Origin: JAKFEW01 sp036675505
GTDB lineage: Bacteria; Cyanobacteriota; Sericytochromatia; S15B-MN24; JAQBPE01
Assembly (NCBI GenBank): GCA_036675505.1
Contig: JAKFEW010000039.1
Location: 1-55,459, forward strand
Reading direction: 5' to 3'
DNA: 55,459 nucleotides
In this document: piece by piece, positions 18,619-27,853 of the stretch
How positions within the stretch are numbered: position 1 is the first letter of the stretch
How the letters are laid out: each line of letters begins with the position of its first letter
The notes under the pieces: model-generated
What the model was told of the DNA's origin: nothing
Database searches by the model: none
What the model saw: only the letters and a program-made list of their open reading frames with translations
Translations under genes and position numbers: made by a program

Positions 18619-19074
18619 TCACGCCTCCGGAGGGTCCAGGGTCTGCATGGCCCACAGCGGGCCGCCGAACTGGGAACTCGTCAGCGCCATGACGGAGACC
18701 TGACGCGTGTCCGGGTACTCCACCGCATCGGGCGACTCGCGGATGCTCATCATCACGTACCGGACCGGCGCTTCCGTCTCGTTCGAGAAGCCATGGGCGC
18801 CCTCGGGTCCGCGCCGGAACGGCACCACCTCGCCTTCCTCCAGGACGCGCGGCCCTGCGGGCGTGCGCAGCGTGGGGCGCCCCTTCAGGACGATCACGAG
18901 CTCCTCGTTGCCGTGGTGGAAGTGGTAGGCGGTGTGGCCGCCGGGCGGCAACTCATAGACGCTCGCCTTGAGGCGCTCCGCCCCGGGCAGCTTACGTTCG
19001 GCCCCCGTGAACCAGGGCTCGCTGCCTTCGAAGTCCCACTGGTCATCCCAGACGTTGCCTGGCTTCGCGGTCAT
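18619..19074 (-). CDS. Cupin-domain protein
   Basis: 151 residues from ATG 19074 with AGGAGG upstream. The double-stranded beta-helix motif 1 reads YHFHHGNEELVIVLKGRPTL, carrying the metal-binding His and Glu pattern HxHxxxEE, and motif 2 is PEGAHGFSNETEAPVRYVM. Single-domain cupins of this type are small metal-binding enzymes or sugar/ligand binders. It is convergent with the MASE1 kinase and separate from other genes. Substrate unknown. Confidence 0.85.
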   Translation of the reverse strand: MTAKPGNVWDDQWDFEGSEPWFTGAERKLPGAERLKASVYELPPGGHTAYHFHHGNEELVIVLKGRPTLRTPAGPRVLEEGEVVPFRRGPEGAHGFSNETEAPVRYVMMSIRESPDAVEYPDTRQVSVMALTSSQFGGPLWAMQTLDPPEA

Positions 19075-19329
19075 CGGCCTTCATCCTCCTCGGCTTGGCT
19101 CCCGTACCGAAGGATACGATGGCAACGATGCCGGAATTCGTCGTGATCACCGCCACACAGGCGCCCTTCGCGGATGTCGTTGTTTTTCCGGCGGGCAGCC
19201 GGGCCGCTCATTCCGCGGGCACCAAAGCGCGCGTGGTAATATCGCACACCGGTCAGGCGGCCCCACTGGCGCCGAGCTGCAGGGATCGCTCCAGGACAAG
19301 TTCCTGGGGCTCTAGCGCGGTAAGCGGAC

Positions 19330-19947
19330 ATGCAACGATCGACTTGGGTCAACACGACCCACGACTGGGCCGCGCAGGTAGACCCGGATCACGTCAGCCA
19401 GATCCAACGCCACCCCGAGCAATACGCGCCAGGCGGGCTCGTCCACCTGGTGCTCGAAGCCATCGCCTACGCCAACGACGAGGCGGAGTCGTTGGGGCGT
19501 CGGGGTGTTTGCACGATCACGTTGCACATCGACGGTTCGCTGTCGGTTGCCGACGATGGTCGTGGCACCGATACACGTCCAGGCGTGGATGGGAGCCCCA
19601 TCAAGAAGCCGGTGATGGCCACCAAGGATTTGCGCTTCTTCGACGGCCTGCCAACGGCCCACCTGCCGGACGAGACACCCCGCCGGGGAATGTCGACGGT
19701 CGCGGCGCTAAGTCGATGGCTCATCCACACCAACCGCCGTCTCGAGGGGGCCTGGACCCAGCGGTATGAGGACGGCGTCCCCGTGACCGACCTCGTTGCC
19801 ATCGAAGGTGATGGGAAAACAGGAACGACCGTCCACTTCATGCCTGGCCCGGCCCTGCGCCACTCGGAGCCGCTCGTAGCTGCCCGAGTCAGCGAGGTCG
19901 CATCTCGGTTCCCGCATCTCGACGTCTTGGTCGTTTTGCAGTCGTGA
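19330..19947 (+). CDS. Orphan GyrB-type GHKL ATPase domain protein
   Basis: 205 residues. The N-terminal region resembles the ATP-binding fold of DNA gyrase B: YAPGGLVHLVLEAIAYANDE (equivalent to the N-box of type II topoisomerases), ITLHIDGSLSVADDGRG (G1, DxGxG form) and RRGMSTVAALSRWL (G2-like). GKTGTTVHFMPGP matches the strand closing the ATPase domain before the transducer. It is not full GyrB: the TOPRIM domain is missing and there is no GyrA nearby. Similar short stand-alone proteins exist, so this could be a real ATP-dependent protein rather than a fragment. It precedes the broken Nudix gene. Function unknown. Confidence 0.65.
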   Translation: MQRSTWVNTTHDWAAQVDPDHVSQIQRHPEQYAPGGLVHLVLEAIAYANDEAESLGRRGVCTITLHIDGSLSVADDGRGTDTRPGVDGSPIKKPVMATKDLRFFDGLPTAHLPDETPRRGMSTVAALSRWLIHTNRRLEGAWTQRYEDGVPVTDLVAIEGDGKTGTTVHFMPGPALRHSEPLVAARVSEVASRFPHLDVLVVLQS

Positions 19948-20040
19948 ATGTCCGGTGGACCCGATTGCGATACTGGCTTCATGGCTCCAGAACGCCCGCG
20001 CGGCGGTCACTTTCAGCGGCGCGGGGATGTCGACCGACAG

Positions 20041-20524
20041 ATGAAGGTGCGACCTTCGGCGCGTCTGATCCTGCTGGATGAAGAAGGCCGCGTTCTGCGA
20101 GTCGCACGAGGATGCGGCGCGGCGCGAGCTATGGGAAGAGACCGGGCTCCGTGACGTGGTGCTAGGCCCATGCATCGTCGTACGCGACCATCGGCTCACC
20201 TGGCACGGAGAGGAAGTCCGCTGTCTCGAACGTTTCTATCCGGCTCGCGTCGCACAGGCTGAGGTCCGGCTCGACAACCTCACAGCCGAAGAGCGACGGG
20301 TGTACCGGGCGCATCGCTGGTGGTCCCTCGACGAAGTCGAGAGCGCGTCGGAACCGATCTTTCCGCTCGACCTGTGCCGATTGATGGCGCTCCTCCTCCG
20401 CGGGGAGCTTCCCCAACGCCCGCTTCGGCTTCGCTGTAACCCGACACCAGGGTCGGCGCCAATACCCGTGTTTCTGGGGTTGACCCGGTTCATTGATGGC
20501 GGGCGGGGGTACGAACCAGACTGA
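20041..20524 (+). pseudogene. Nudix hydrolase broken by an internal out-of-frame deletion
   Basis: From ATG 20041 the frame reads a Nudix start (MKVRPSARLILLDEEGRVL) and then, near 20098, jumps to RVARGCGAAR and stops at 20154. In the +1 frame the sequence continues as ESHEDAARRELWEETGL, the second part of the Nudix box (RExxEExG), then a good C-terminal half (RAHRWWSLDEVESASEPIF). The missing piece is the beta-strand and the GG-loop opening of the Nudix box, about 20 residues. The catalytic Glu-rich helix survives in the downstream frame but the box is incomplete. A deletion joining two nearby points explains it. Confidence 0.85.
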
Positions 20525-20539
20525 ACGCATCGAGGCGAC

Positions 20540-23500
20540 ATGACCCACCGCAGCCTTCCCAGCTTGATGCTCATCGCCAGCCTGGGCGTCCTACCTCTGC
20601 CGTCGCCGGGCCTCGCCGCCCCGCCGTCCCTTCGAGCCGAGCCGACGCCCGCGGCTTCACCTTCAATCGCCCCCAAGGTCCTCGATGCGGCCGAGAGAGG
20701 CGACGCTCAGGCCCAATACGAGGTGGGGAGAGCGTGGCGTGCATTGGGCACGCCCGAGGCTGTGCGGCTCGCCCAGAATTGGTTCCGCCGTGCCGCGGAA
20801 GGCGGGAGCACGAAGGCCCAGCTCCAGTTGGGAGGCGTGCTCATCGCGGCCGAGAAGGAGCCAGAGAAGATCACCGAAGGCATCCGGTGGCTCGAGCGAG
20901 CCGCGGCGGGCGGCGAGGGCACGGCGGCACAGTGGCTCGCAAGCTTGTACGACTACGGCAAGGCGCGACCTCGGGACCCGAACCTCGTGCTCGCGTGGCT
21001 CACCAAGGCCTACGCGGCGCACGAAAGCGATACCATCGAGCGCATCAACACGCTCCTGACCCAGGAACCCGAAATCGAAGTTCCCGGCGACCTCGAGCCG
21101 CTGCTCATGCGCCGGACGGAACGGCGTGAGCGAACCGAAGCATGGTGGTCGCAGCGGGCGCGCGAGGATATGGAGGAACGCTTCCGACGTGATTCCGCGC
21201 CGGCGCTATACGCGCTCGGCATGCTGCATGCCCGTGGATTGGGGCTGCCGCAGGATGCCAAACGAGCCGAGGCGCTGCTGGCCCAGGCCGCGGAACGCGG
21301 CTACCACCGGGCGTACGCGGCGATCGCCGACCTCTACGCCGAGGGCAGGGGCGTGCACCGGGACGACCGCACAGCTGTCCGATTCTACCGTCGCGGCGTG
21401 ATGGCCAACGACCCGCACGCGAAGGTCGGCCTCGCTCGGATGCTCCGCGACGGACGAGGTGTTCACGCCGACCCGAAGACCGCGCTCGCGTTGCTGAACG
21501 ACGGCAACGACGAGTCGCGATTGGAACTCGGCAAGATGTTCCTGCGAGGGCTCGGCACCGACCAGAGTGCGCACACGGCATGGACTTCGTTCCGGGCCGC
21601 CTCGCGGTTCTCGGAAGCCCGAGTCCAACTTGACGACTTCATCCTCATCTCCCGCTACCAGGTCGTCCACGTACCCGGTGCGTTCGCTGACCTGAAGGAC
21701 CGGGCCCGGCGCGGCGAAGCGGAAGCCCAGTACCTGCTCGCCAACCAGCTCGTCTTGCGGGCGGAAACCGAGATCGAGGCCCTCGATCCGCCCGCGGTGA
21801 TGGCCTGGCTCGAGAAGGCCGCGAACCAGGGCCATGCCGGCGCCTGCCTCGCCCTCGCACGCCGGTACCAGGAAGGCTTCACGACCCGCCGTTCCGCCGA
21901 CGCAATCGTAACCTTCAAGGACCCCGATGCCGCGAACCATTGGTACCGCCGCGCGGCGGAACGCGGGTCGACCGAGGGGCAGGTCGAGTGGGCGAAGCGC
22001 GTGGCCGATCGCGATCCCGTCGAGGCGGTCCGCCGGCTCTGGCCGGCCGTGCAACACGACAACGTCGACGCGATGGTCCTGCTCGCTCGCCACTACGCGC
22101 ACGGACGGGGCGTCCCCAGGAACTTCCCGTTGGCCCAGGACTATTACGCCCTCGCGGGGATCCGCGGGGCGAACGAGTCGTACCTGGAACTCGGCCGCCA
22201 CTACGAATCAGGAAAGCTCGTCCCGCGCAACCTCCCGGAGGCGTTGCGGTGGTTCGAGCGGGCCGGCAGGAGGCGGGGCGAGCAAGACGAGATCAATGAA
22301 AGCGTCGAGGCCCAGAAGCTGGTCGCAGCCTGGTACGAGCGCGGCATCGGGACCAAGAAAGACCTCAAGAAGGCCTTGGCCTGGTACCTGCGCGCGACGC
22401 ACCAGGCGGATGACGCGCTATCGCTCCGCCTGGCGAGGCTCTACTGGCTCGGGCCGCAGGAGGTCCGCAACGAGTCGGAGGGCCTGTACTGGTTCTTCGA
22501 CGGCTGGAAGGACCGGGAGGACATCGACGACGGCACCTTCCGCGATCCGGAAAATCCAGAAAGGGTGCGGGCCCCCTTCCGGGAGGGCGAACTCAGCGCC
22601 GTCGCCAGAGGTTACGGGAACTGGGCCAACCTGTGCCTCGAAGTCGGGAAGCGATTCGCCGCGGGTCGGCTCAGCGAGAGCGACATCAGAGGTCCGTTGC
22701 CCGCCCTGTGGCGGGCGCGCCACCTTGCCGCTCGGTATCCGAACGAAGGCCTCAAGGCCGAATTCCTGGCGGGGAAGTTGCTTGCGCGCGCCGCGCGCGA
22801 GGACGTGAAGACGGCGTTGGAGACCTTCGAGGAAGGCACCGGAACGCTCCTCTTCAAGCGGACCGAACACCTGGAGTTCTTGCGCGAGCTTGGCGCCCAT
22901 GAGGGCTTCGATCACGAGTGGTCGAGTTGCCTCGGCATCCTGATGAAGGCCGCCCAGGGAGGGGACGCCGCCGCCGAATTCGATCTGGCCTGGCTCTACG
23001 CAAATGGTCGCGGCGTGCCCAGGCAATGGCAAGAGGCGCTCAAGCTTCTCGGACGCGCGGCGAGCCACGGTTCGGATGCGGCCCGGTACCTGCTGCCCGT
23101 ACTTTCGGCGAAGAACCCTGCCACCCGAAACGACGCCATCCGGCAATTCCAGCTGACCGCAGACAGGCTCATCAAATCGACCCGGCCGTTCGACGTGGTC
23201 CGGTCGGAGCGTAAGACACCTGCCTACGCGGGTTGGATGCAGGCGTTGGCCTCGATGAAGCGACGGTCGGGGCTGTCGGGATCGGAGCAGGTACCGATCG
23301 TCGGAGGGAGCCGCTACGTCTTCGGCGTACTCCCACCACGGGAGCGGACCGCCGAGCTGGAACGCCGGGTCCAACGCGCCAAGCTCGGCGCCGCCGAGCG
23401 GCGGAACCTCCTCGTGGGCATCGATGCCCGAACCAAGGCCGATTCGAGCCGGGACCCCGAGGAGCGCATCAAATGGCTCGCGGTAGCCGCCGACCATGGC

Positions 23501-23737
23501 TCGACCGCCGCGTTCGCCGAGCTGGGCGAGATGTACGAACGCGGCTGGGTCGTACCCCAGGACCTCCGATTGGCCTATCGCTGGTGGAGCCTGGCCTGGG
23601 CGGCTGGCGAAACCGCGAACCTGCATAAGCTCAAGGAACTGGAAGAGCGCCTGCAATACGACCAGATCGTCGCAGAGCAAGGCGCCGCCGCACGTTGGTG
23701 GTTGAAGCACGCGCCAAACACCGGGATCCGGTTCTAG
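20540..23737 (+). CDS. Secreted Sel1-like repeat protein (1065 aa)
   Basis: ATG 20540 follows a GAGG site. The signal peptide (LPSLMLIASLGVLPLPSPGLAA) is followed by many Sel1-like (SLR) helical repeats of about 36 residues through most of the length, for example AERGDAQAQYEVGRAW, GSTKAQLQLGGVL, AERGYHRAYAAIADLYAEGR, NVDAMVLLARHYAHGRGVP and GSTAAFAELGEMYERGW. Such repeats form solenoids that bind proteins; bacterial members act in signalling, envelope assembly or host contact. No enzyme domain is seen. It sits alone on the plus strand, convergent with the two-gene secreted-protein operon at 24054-27112. Partner unknown. Confidence 0.85.
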   Translation: MTHRSLPSLMLIASLGVLPLPSPGLAAPPSLRAEPTPAASPSIAPKVLDAAERGDAQAQYEVGRAWRALGTPEAVRLAQNWFRRAAEGGSTKAQLQLGGVLIAAEKEPEKITEGIRWLERAAAGGEGTAAQWLASLYDYGKARPRDPNLVLAWLTKAYAAHESDTIERINTLLTQEPEIEVPGDLEPLLMRRTERRERTEAWWSQRAREDMEERFRRDSAPALYALGMLHARGLGLPQDAKRAEALLAQAAERGYHRAYAAIADLYAEGRGVHRDDRTAVRFYRRGVMANDPHAKVGLARMLRDGRGVHADPKTALALLNDGNDESRLELGKMFLRGLGTDQSAHTAWTSFRAASRFSEARVQLDDFILISRYQVVHVPGAFADLKDRARRGEAEAQYLLANQLVLRAETEIEALDPPAVMAWLEKAANQGHAGACLALARRYQEGFTTRRSADAIVTFKDPDAANHWYRRAAERGSTEGQVEWAKRVADRDPVEAVRRLWPAVQHDNVDAMVLLARHYAHGRGVPRNFPLAQDYYALAGIRGANESYLELGRHYESGKLVPRNLPEALRWFERAGRRRGEQDEINESVEAQKLVAAWYERGIGTKKDLKKALAWYLRATHQADDALSLRLARLYWLGPQEVRNESEGLYWFFDGWKDREDIDDGTFRDPENPERVRAPFREGELSAVARGYGNWANLCLEVGKRFAAGRLSESDIRGPLPALWRARHLAARYPNEGLKAEFLAGKLLARAAREDVKTALETFEEGTGTLLFKRTEHLEFLRELGAHEGFDHEWSSCLGILMKAAQGGDAAAEFDLAWLYANGRGVPRQWQEALKLLGRAASHGSDAARYLLPVLSAKNPATRNDAIRQFQLTADRLIKSTRPFDVVRSERKTPAYAGWMQALASMKRRSGLSGSEQVPIVGGSRYVFGVLPPRERTAELERRVQRAKLGAAERRNLLVGIDARTKADSSRDPEERIKWLAVAADHGSTAAFAELGEMYERGWVVPQDLRLAYRWWSLAWAAGETANLHKLKELEERLQYDQIVAEQGAAARWWLKHAPNTGIRF

Positions 23738-23757
23738 GAGGAAGCGGTGAGGGCATT

Positions 23758-23870
23758 GTGAACTATCCTGACGAAGCGATCCCGCTTCCCCGGTCGGGCC
23801 GCCGACAGTGTTGCCTAAGCCTCGCCCGTTCCATGGGCCGGAAGGGGTTCATTGGCCACGAGACGTTCGA
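23758..23870 (+). pseudogene. Decayed 5' fragment related to the start of the 49472 gene
   Basis: GTG 23758 opens DEAIPLP, identical at this point to the protein at 49472. Allowing one missing base near 23788, the next frame reads PVGPPTVLPKPRPFHGPEGV against PIGPPTELPAPRPFHAPEGV of the intact gene. Similarity ends around WPRD. It covers only the first 35-40 codons and is frameshifted, so it cannot encode the full protein. A purine-rich site (GGAGGAAGCGGTGAGGG) still stands before the GTG. The antisense gene at 23763 overlaps it. Confidence 0.7.
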
Positions 23871-24050
23871 GGCATTCTCGGTGACCGGGCGAGGCTCACC
23901 TTCGATCGCCGTGATTTGGTCCGGCCAACCGAGGTGCTCCAAGAGTGAGCGCCCATCCACGACGAAATCGACGAACGGCCAGAAATTCCCGGTTCGCCGA
24001 GCATCCCACCGAACGTCCAGCGTCGAAACGGGAACCTCGGCGCTCTCCAC
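23763..24050 (-). CDS. Small hypothetical protein, probably C-terminally altered
   Basis: 95 residues. GTG 24050 lies 3 bp after the stop of the preceding secreted-protein gene and has GAGAGGTGAGCA upstream, so it looks like a third operon gene. The first half (STLDVRWDARRTGNFWPFVD, FVVDGRSLLEHLG) reads like a real conserved protein. The second half, after LGWPDQITAIEGEP, loses that character and runs antisense through the 23758 fragment, ending GSGIASSG. I infer that the natural 3' end was replaced by the fragment. Function unknown. Confidence 0.55.
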   Translation of the reverse strand: MESAEVPVSTLDVRWDARRTGNFWPFVDFVVDGRSLLEHLGWPDQITAIEGEPRPVTENASNVSWPMNPFRPMERARLRQHCRRPDRGSGIASSG

Positions 24051-24053
24051 TGC

Positions 24054-25616
24054 TCACCTCTCGCCGGCGAGCACGGCGTAGCCGTCGGAGCCACACGCGA
24101 TCACGAGTCGGTCATGGAGCACCACCGCCCCGAAGACCTCCTCGGTCCCTTCACCCTTACGAGGCACCACGAGGATAGGCTCCGCCGCGCGGGCGTCCAT
24201 GTCGTAGACCGCCGTTTCAAACCGCACATCCTCCCCAATGACCTTGCTCGTGTTGACGACCATCAACCTGCGTCCCTGGAACGTGGCCGCCGCACCGCCA
24301 TCGACCCCGCCGCGGTCTGCAGACGGCGGAACCACCATCAGCCTCGAAGCCAAGATCTTCCCGGCCCAGTCGACTTCGGCGACCCCGACTACAGTCGGTT
24401 CGTCGGGCTGCTCGTAGTCGTTGCCCGACATGAATGCCAGCGCGGAGGCGGCGTTGGGCGTGAACGAGAGGTGCGTCATGGAACCGTGAATGCTCGTACC
24501 AGGGAACAGCGCCGAGGTATCGAAGCGCCAGCGCAGCACGCCGTCCCATCCGCAAGCCGCCACCGACGGCTCGGACGAATCGTATTCGGTGAAGAGAACG
24601 CCCTCTTGCCCCAAAGCGAAGTCATCGACGTAGCCCCCGGTGATCGGTCGAGGCTCGGACGGCACCACCACGCGACGGTCGGCTTCGCGCGCCTCCACGA
24701 CGAACCGCCGGCCGGACCGCTTCGCCAGGTGGTACATGCGACCGGCATCCCAGCGGACCTGCGTCACCTGCCCCTTCGGGGGAGCCATCAAGGCCTGCGT
24801 CCCCAGGACCTTCCCCGACGCCGGCTCGAGGCGGGTCAGGGTGGTCTGGTAGGTTCCCGTCCGCACCAGACCCAGGTGCCCTTCTGGCGTGCTCACCATC
24901 TTGGTCACGGCCTTGGCGCCCAGCGGCGCCTCAGGAAAGGCTTGCCGAGCCGCCAGGCGGAGCCGCAGCGGCGATCGTTCGTCGAGCGGTGGTCCGACCA
25001 GCGAGATCGGGCGCCCGACGGGATGCGGAGGAGGCGGCGATGCCGCCCGATCGTCGCCCCGATGGCTTCGACCGTACTGGTCGGTCCACCCCGCGTAGAC
25101 CTCGATGCGGGCCGAACCCGGCGCGATCTCGGGGGCGTCGTAGTGCCCGCTACCCGTTCGTCCATCCGCATCCGAGGCCGTGATGACGATGACGGGCTGC
25201 AACTCGGGCTTCTTCCCCTGCGCTTCTGCGATCGCGAATCGGCGGATGAGAGCCATATGCGCTTCCGAGTCGATGGTCAGCGAGAAGGCGCCGGTCTTGG
25301 GGTCGAACGTCCGTTGCCCAACCTCGACGAGTTCACCTCGGAAGAACACCTTGATCGACGCCGGCTCGATGGGACGCTTCCTTGGCCCGGGCAAGATGCG
25401 TGCCTTCACGAGCACCACGAAATCCTGCTCCTCGGTGAGCCCGGTCTCGCGCTTGACGACCTTGTCTTCAAAACTGACTCGATCGATCGTCGGTCCGGAT
25501 GCAGCGTGCACCGTTCGTCCTCCCTGGGGGTGGGGCTTCGCGGCCCCCGCTACCGCGGGCACCGTGGGGGCCGTCACGACGAGTCCGGCCACGACGAGGG
25601 CGAGAACCGACCTCAT
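24054..25616 (-). CDS. Secreted hypothetical protein, probable beta-propeller
   Basis: 520 residues. A signal peptide (LALVVAGLVVTAPTVPAVAGA) is followed by a beta-rich domain (about 40-170, with TIDRVSFEDKVVKRETGLTE) and a long stretch of repeated strand pairs ending in Asp/Gly turns (RRFVVEAREADRRVV, PSVAACGWDGVLRWRFD, RLVIACGSDGYAVLAG). This suggests a WD40/YVTN-like propeller. ATG 25616 overlaps the stop of the 25613 gene by 4 bp (ATGA). The two proteins have the same build and probably arose by duplication. Likely periplasmic or extracellular; role unknown. Confidence 0.7.
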   Translation of the reverse strand: MRSVLALVVAGLVVTAPTVPAVAGAAKPHPQGGRTVHAASGPTIDRVSFEDKVVKRETGLTEEQDFVVLVKARILPGPRKRPIEPASIKVFFRGELVEVGQRTFDPKTGAFSLTIDSEAHMALIRRFAIAEAQGKKPELQPVIVITASDADGRTGSGHYDAPEIAPGSARIEVYAGWTDQYGRSHRGDDRAASPPPPHPVGRPISLVGPPLDERSPLRLRLAARQAFPEAPLGAKAVTKMVSTPEGHLGLVRTGTYQTTLTRLEPASGKVLGTQALMAPPKGQVTQVRWDAGRMYHLAKRSGRRFVVEAREADRRVVVPSEPRPITGGYVDDFALGQEGVLFTEYDSSEPSVAACGWDGVLRWRFDTSALFPGTSIHGSMTHLSFTPNAASALAFMSGNDYEQPDEPTVVGVAEVDWAGKILASRLMVVPPSADRGGVDGGAAATFQGRRLMVVNTSKVIGEDVRFETAVYDMDARAAEPILVVPRKGEGTEEVFGAVVLHDRLVIACGSDGYAVLAGER

Positions 25617-27112
25617 CGCGCGGCCTCGACCTGGAAGACCGCGATCCCACCATTGCCGCGGCCAACGAAGACCTTGCCGTCATCGTAGGCCGCGCCCCAG
25701 AACCAGGTGTTGCCTCGGGCTTCCGACTCCCCCAGATCCACGATGGGCGTCCCGCTCCCGTCCGCGAGGTCGAAAATCCGCGTGACGACCGCGCGACTGT
25801 CCGCCCGCGCCAAGCTCACGACCGCAAGCGCCCGTCCGCCAACCGCGATCGCGCGGAGGTCCTCCACGAAGGGATGGTCGCCGCCGATCGGATCGAGCAA
25901 CCACGAGGCTTCCCGGACTTGTCCGGCTGCCACCACGGCGCTTCGGAGAAACGTCGTCGACACGCCATCGTTCGATGCGCTGCCCGCCGCGACCGCGAGA
26001 AGGCGTCCTGGCGAAACTTCGGCGACAGCGAAGTGGCCGGCGCCGAGCGCCCCTCGTTCTGGCAGCGTGGCAAGCGTGGCGATCCGAGCGTGCCGCCCTG
26101 TCCAATCGACCGAATCGAGAGACAGTCCTGTCATGTAGGTCACTCCGTCGCGCGCCGCCCAGTACGCGGGGTCCCCCCGCGCCACCTGAGGGAGTTGCAC
26201 GCGCCGATCGCCAGCAGCAGCCAGGACGGCGAGCCGCTCGCCCTTCGTAGGGTCGCTGGTGTCGAGGCCGAGCACGTAGGTGTCTTCACCAAGCTGGGCG
26301 GCGAGCGGCAAGAACGACTCGGCCTGCAACAGAACCGGACGCGCACGGCCCTCGTCCGCGAGGTCCATGGCCATCCGACCGCCGCCAGCCTCGCCACGCA
26401 CGAAGGCTTGGATCTCGCCGCCGCGGACGCCCAGGATATCCACCTCGCTGGAACCCGCAACCGGTGATGAAGGCTTCACTTGACGCACCAGCCGCAATCC
26501 GACCCGCGGGGCGGCATAGCCGGGTGCCTCCCCCACATCGGACCACCCGGGGTGTGCCGGAAAGGCCTGTCCGGCCCGGTCCCCGAGCAGGTGCGCCGCG
26601 AGGCGCTCAGGCGAGGGCAGGCTGAGCTTGCGCTCGGCCGAACGCCCGTGGGCATTGGAAGCCGTCAGTTCCAGCAAGCACCCCGTCGCTCCTCGATTCT
26701 GCGGAAAGGCGCGGTGTGGCGGCGGTAAGGGCTGGCTCAGCTCCGCGAGCTGGCCCGCGTCCAATCGGAGCGTCAGGACGCCTGTCCGCTCGTCGAAGCG
26801 GTACGCGGCAGCCTTGACCACGCGCTCGTTGGCCTTGAGCACGAGGTCCGACGCGCGTGGGCGTACCGCCGAAGCGGATTCGTCCGGCAGCACCCGCGCC
26901 GTGACCTCGACGAGCACCCGCCCCTCGATTCGGCGGAGTCGGGCATCGAACTTCTCGATCCGCGGCCCAAGGGCCTCCGGCTTGGTCATGGGGCGTGACT
27001 CCGCCGCTTGCGTGCCCTCCACCCAAGGCAAGCTCACGGGTGCGAGTGCCATCCCGAGCGTGACGGCGAGACCTCGCACGAGTCTGGTAGACCGAATTTG
27101 GGAGGTGAGCAC
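25613..27112 (-). CDS. Secreted hypothetical protein, relative of the 24054 gene
   Basis: 499 residues from GTG 27112. The N-terminal hydrophobic stretch (GLAVTLGMALAPVSLPWVEG) is a likely signal peptide. The N-terminal beta domain (KFDARLRRIEGRVLVEVTA, then RVLPDESAS) parallels the corresponding part of the downstream protein, and the C-terminal two thirds again look like propeller blades (VTRIFDLADGSGTPIVDLGE, DGKVFVGRGNGGIAVFQV). First gene of a two- or three-gene operon. Partner of the neighbouring secreted protein in location and build; no enzymatic motif. Confidence 0.7.
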   Translation of the reverse strand: MLTSQIRSTRLVRGLAVTLGMALAPVSLPWVEGTQAAESRPMTKPEALGPRIEKFDARLRRIEGRVLVEVTARVLPDESASAVRPRASDLVLKANERVVKAAAYRFDERTGVLTLRLDAGQLAELSQPLPPPHRAFPQNRGATGCLLELTASNAHGRSAERKLSLPSPERLAAHLLGDRAGQAFPAHPGWSDVGEAPGYAAPRVGLRLVRQVKPSSPVAGSSEVDILGVRGGEIQAFVRGEAGGGRMAMDLADEGRARPVLLQAESFLPLAAQLGEDTYVLGLDTSDPTKGERLAVLAAAGDRRVQLPQVARGDPAYWAARDGVTYMTGLSLDSVDWTGRHARIATLATLPERGALGAGHFAVAEVSPGRLLAVAAGSASNDGVSTTFLRSAVVAAGQVREASWLLDPIGGDHPFVEDLRAIAVGGRALAVVSLARADSRAVVTRIFDLADGSGTPIVDLGESEARGNTWFWGAAYDDGKVFVGRGNGGIAVFQVEAAR

Positions 27113-27236
27113 GGATACCTCGCTTTGGTGTAGTTTCCCCCGAAGCGAGCAACCCTAACTGCCAACGAATCGCCGTCCTCATGGGTAGGAAACAAGCAAT
27201 GGTTTCCCCCACGTCGGTCCACACCGGAGCTGGCCC

Positions 27237-27656
27237 ATGATCCCGGTCGGATGGCTCTTCGCGCTCGAGCGCATCGCGCCGGGCGCGCTCCTGCTGCTGT
27301 GCGTCGCCTGGCTCGCCGCGATGTACATCACCCGACGGCTCGCCATCCGGGCCGCGCAGCGCCTCGCGGACAGCCACCAACTGACGGGCGAGGACCGCCA
27401 GAACTTCTTGGAATGGAACGAGCACCAGCAGAAGCTCCGCGCGACCGTCATGGTGTTCCCGGTCGCCGTCGTGACGTGGGTGGTTCTCGTGGGCCTTTCC
27501 TTCGCGGCAGGCGTGCTCCCATATCCGACCGCCAGCGCCCCGGCCCGCACGGCGCCAGCCGCCCACACCGGCCCTGCGACCACGGGCACGGAAAGCCTGG
27601 CGACGCTCCACGACCGGGCGACGAGGGATGACCCCGCGGGCTGGTACCGGCGATGA
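27237..27656 (+). CDS. Small membrane protein with two TM helices
   Basis: 139 residues from ATG 27237. The first helix is APGALLLLCVAWLAAMYI, followed by a basic/charged cytoplasmic-type segment (RRLAIRAAQRLADSHQLTGE, EWNEHQQKLRA). The second helix is VMVFPVAVVTWVVLVGLSFA, and a Pro/Ala/Thr-rich tail ends in GWYRR. Its TGA overlaps the ATG of the VOC fragment (ATGA). No family recognised. Confidence 0.6.
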   Translation: MIPVGWLFALERIAPGALLLLCVAWLAAMYITRRLAIRAAQRLADSHQLTGEDRQNFLEWNEHQQKLRATVMVFPVAVVTWVVLVGLSFAAGVLPYPTASAPARTAPAAHTGPATTGTESLATLHDRATRDDPAGWYRR

Positions 27657-27775
27657 TAAGCCGCGGCGTGACGTTCATAGAGGCGCCTCGCCAGGAGCCC
27701 TACGGGATCGTCGCCGTCTTCGAGGACCTCTACGGCAATCGCCGGGACCTGCTCCAGCGGACCGTACGAGCCTGA
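27653..27775 (+). pseudogene. C-terminal stub of a VOC/glyoxalase-like protein
   Basis: A 40-codon frame: after MISRG it reads VTFIEAPRQEP, YGIVAVFEDLYGNRRDLLQ and stops. PYGxVAVFxDLYGNxWDL is the closing beta-strand region of vicinal-oxygen-chelate proteins, including the Glu/Asp region near the last metal ligand. The first three quarters of a VOC protein (about 120-130 residues) are absent. The fragment starts exactly at an ATGA overlap with the upstream membrane-protein gene, so it may still be translated, but it cannot fold as a VOC domain. Confidence 0.7.
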
Positions 27776-27853
27776 AGCGGTGGCCTACCAACCGGGTAGG
27801 TGATTTGTCTTGTGCTTCCATCAGCGCCCCATGCCAGGCCGGAGAACAGATAA

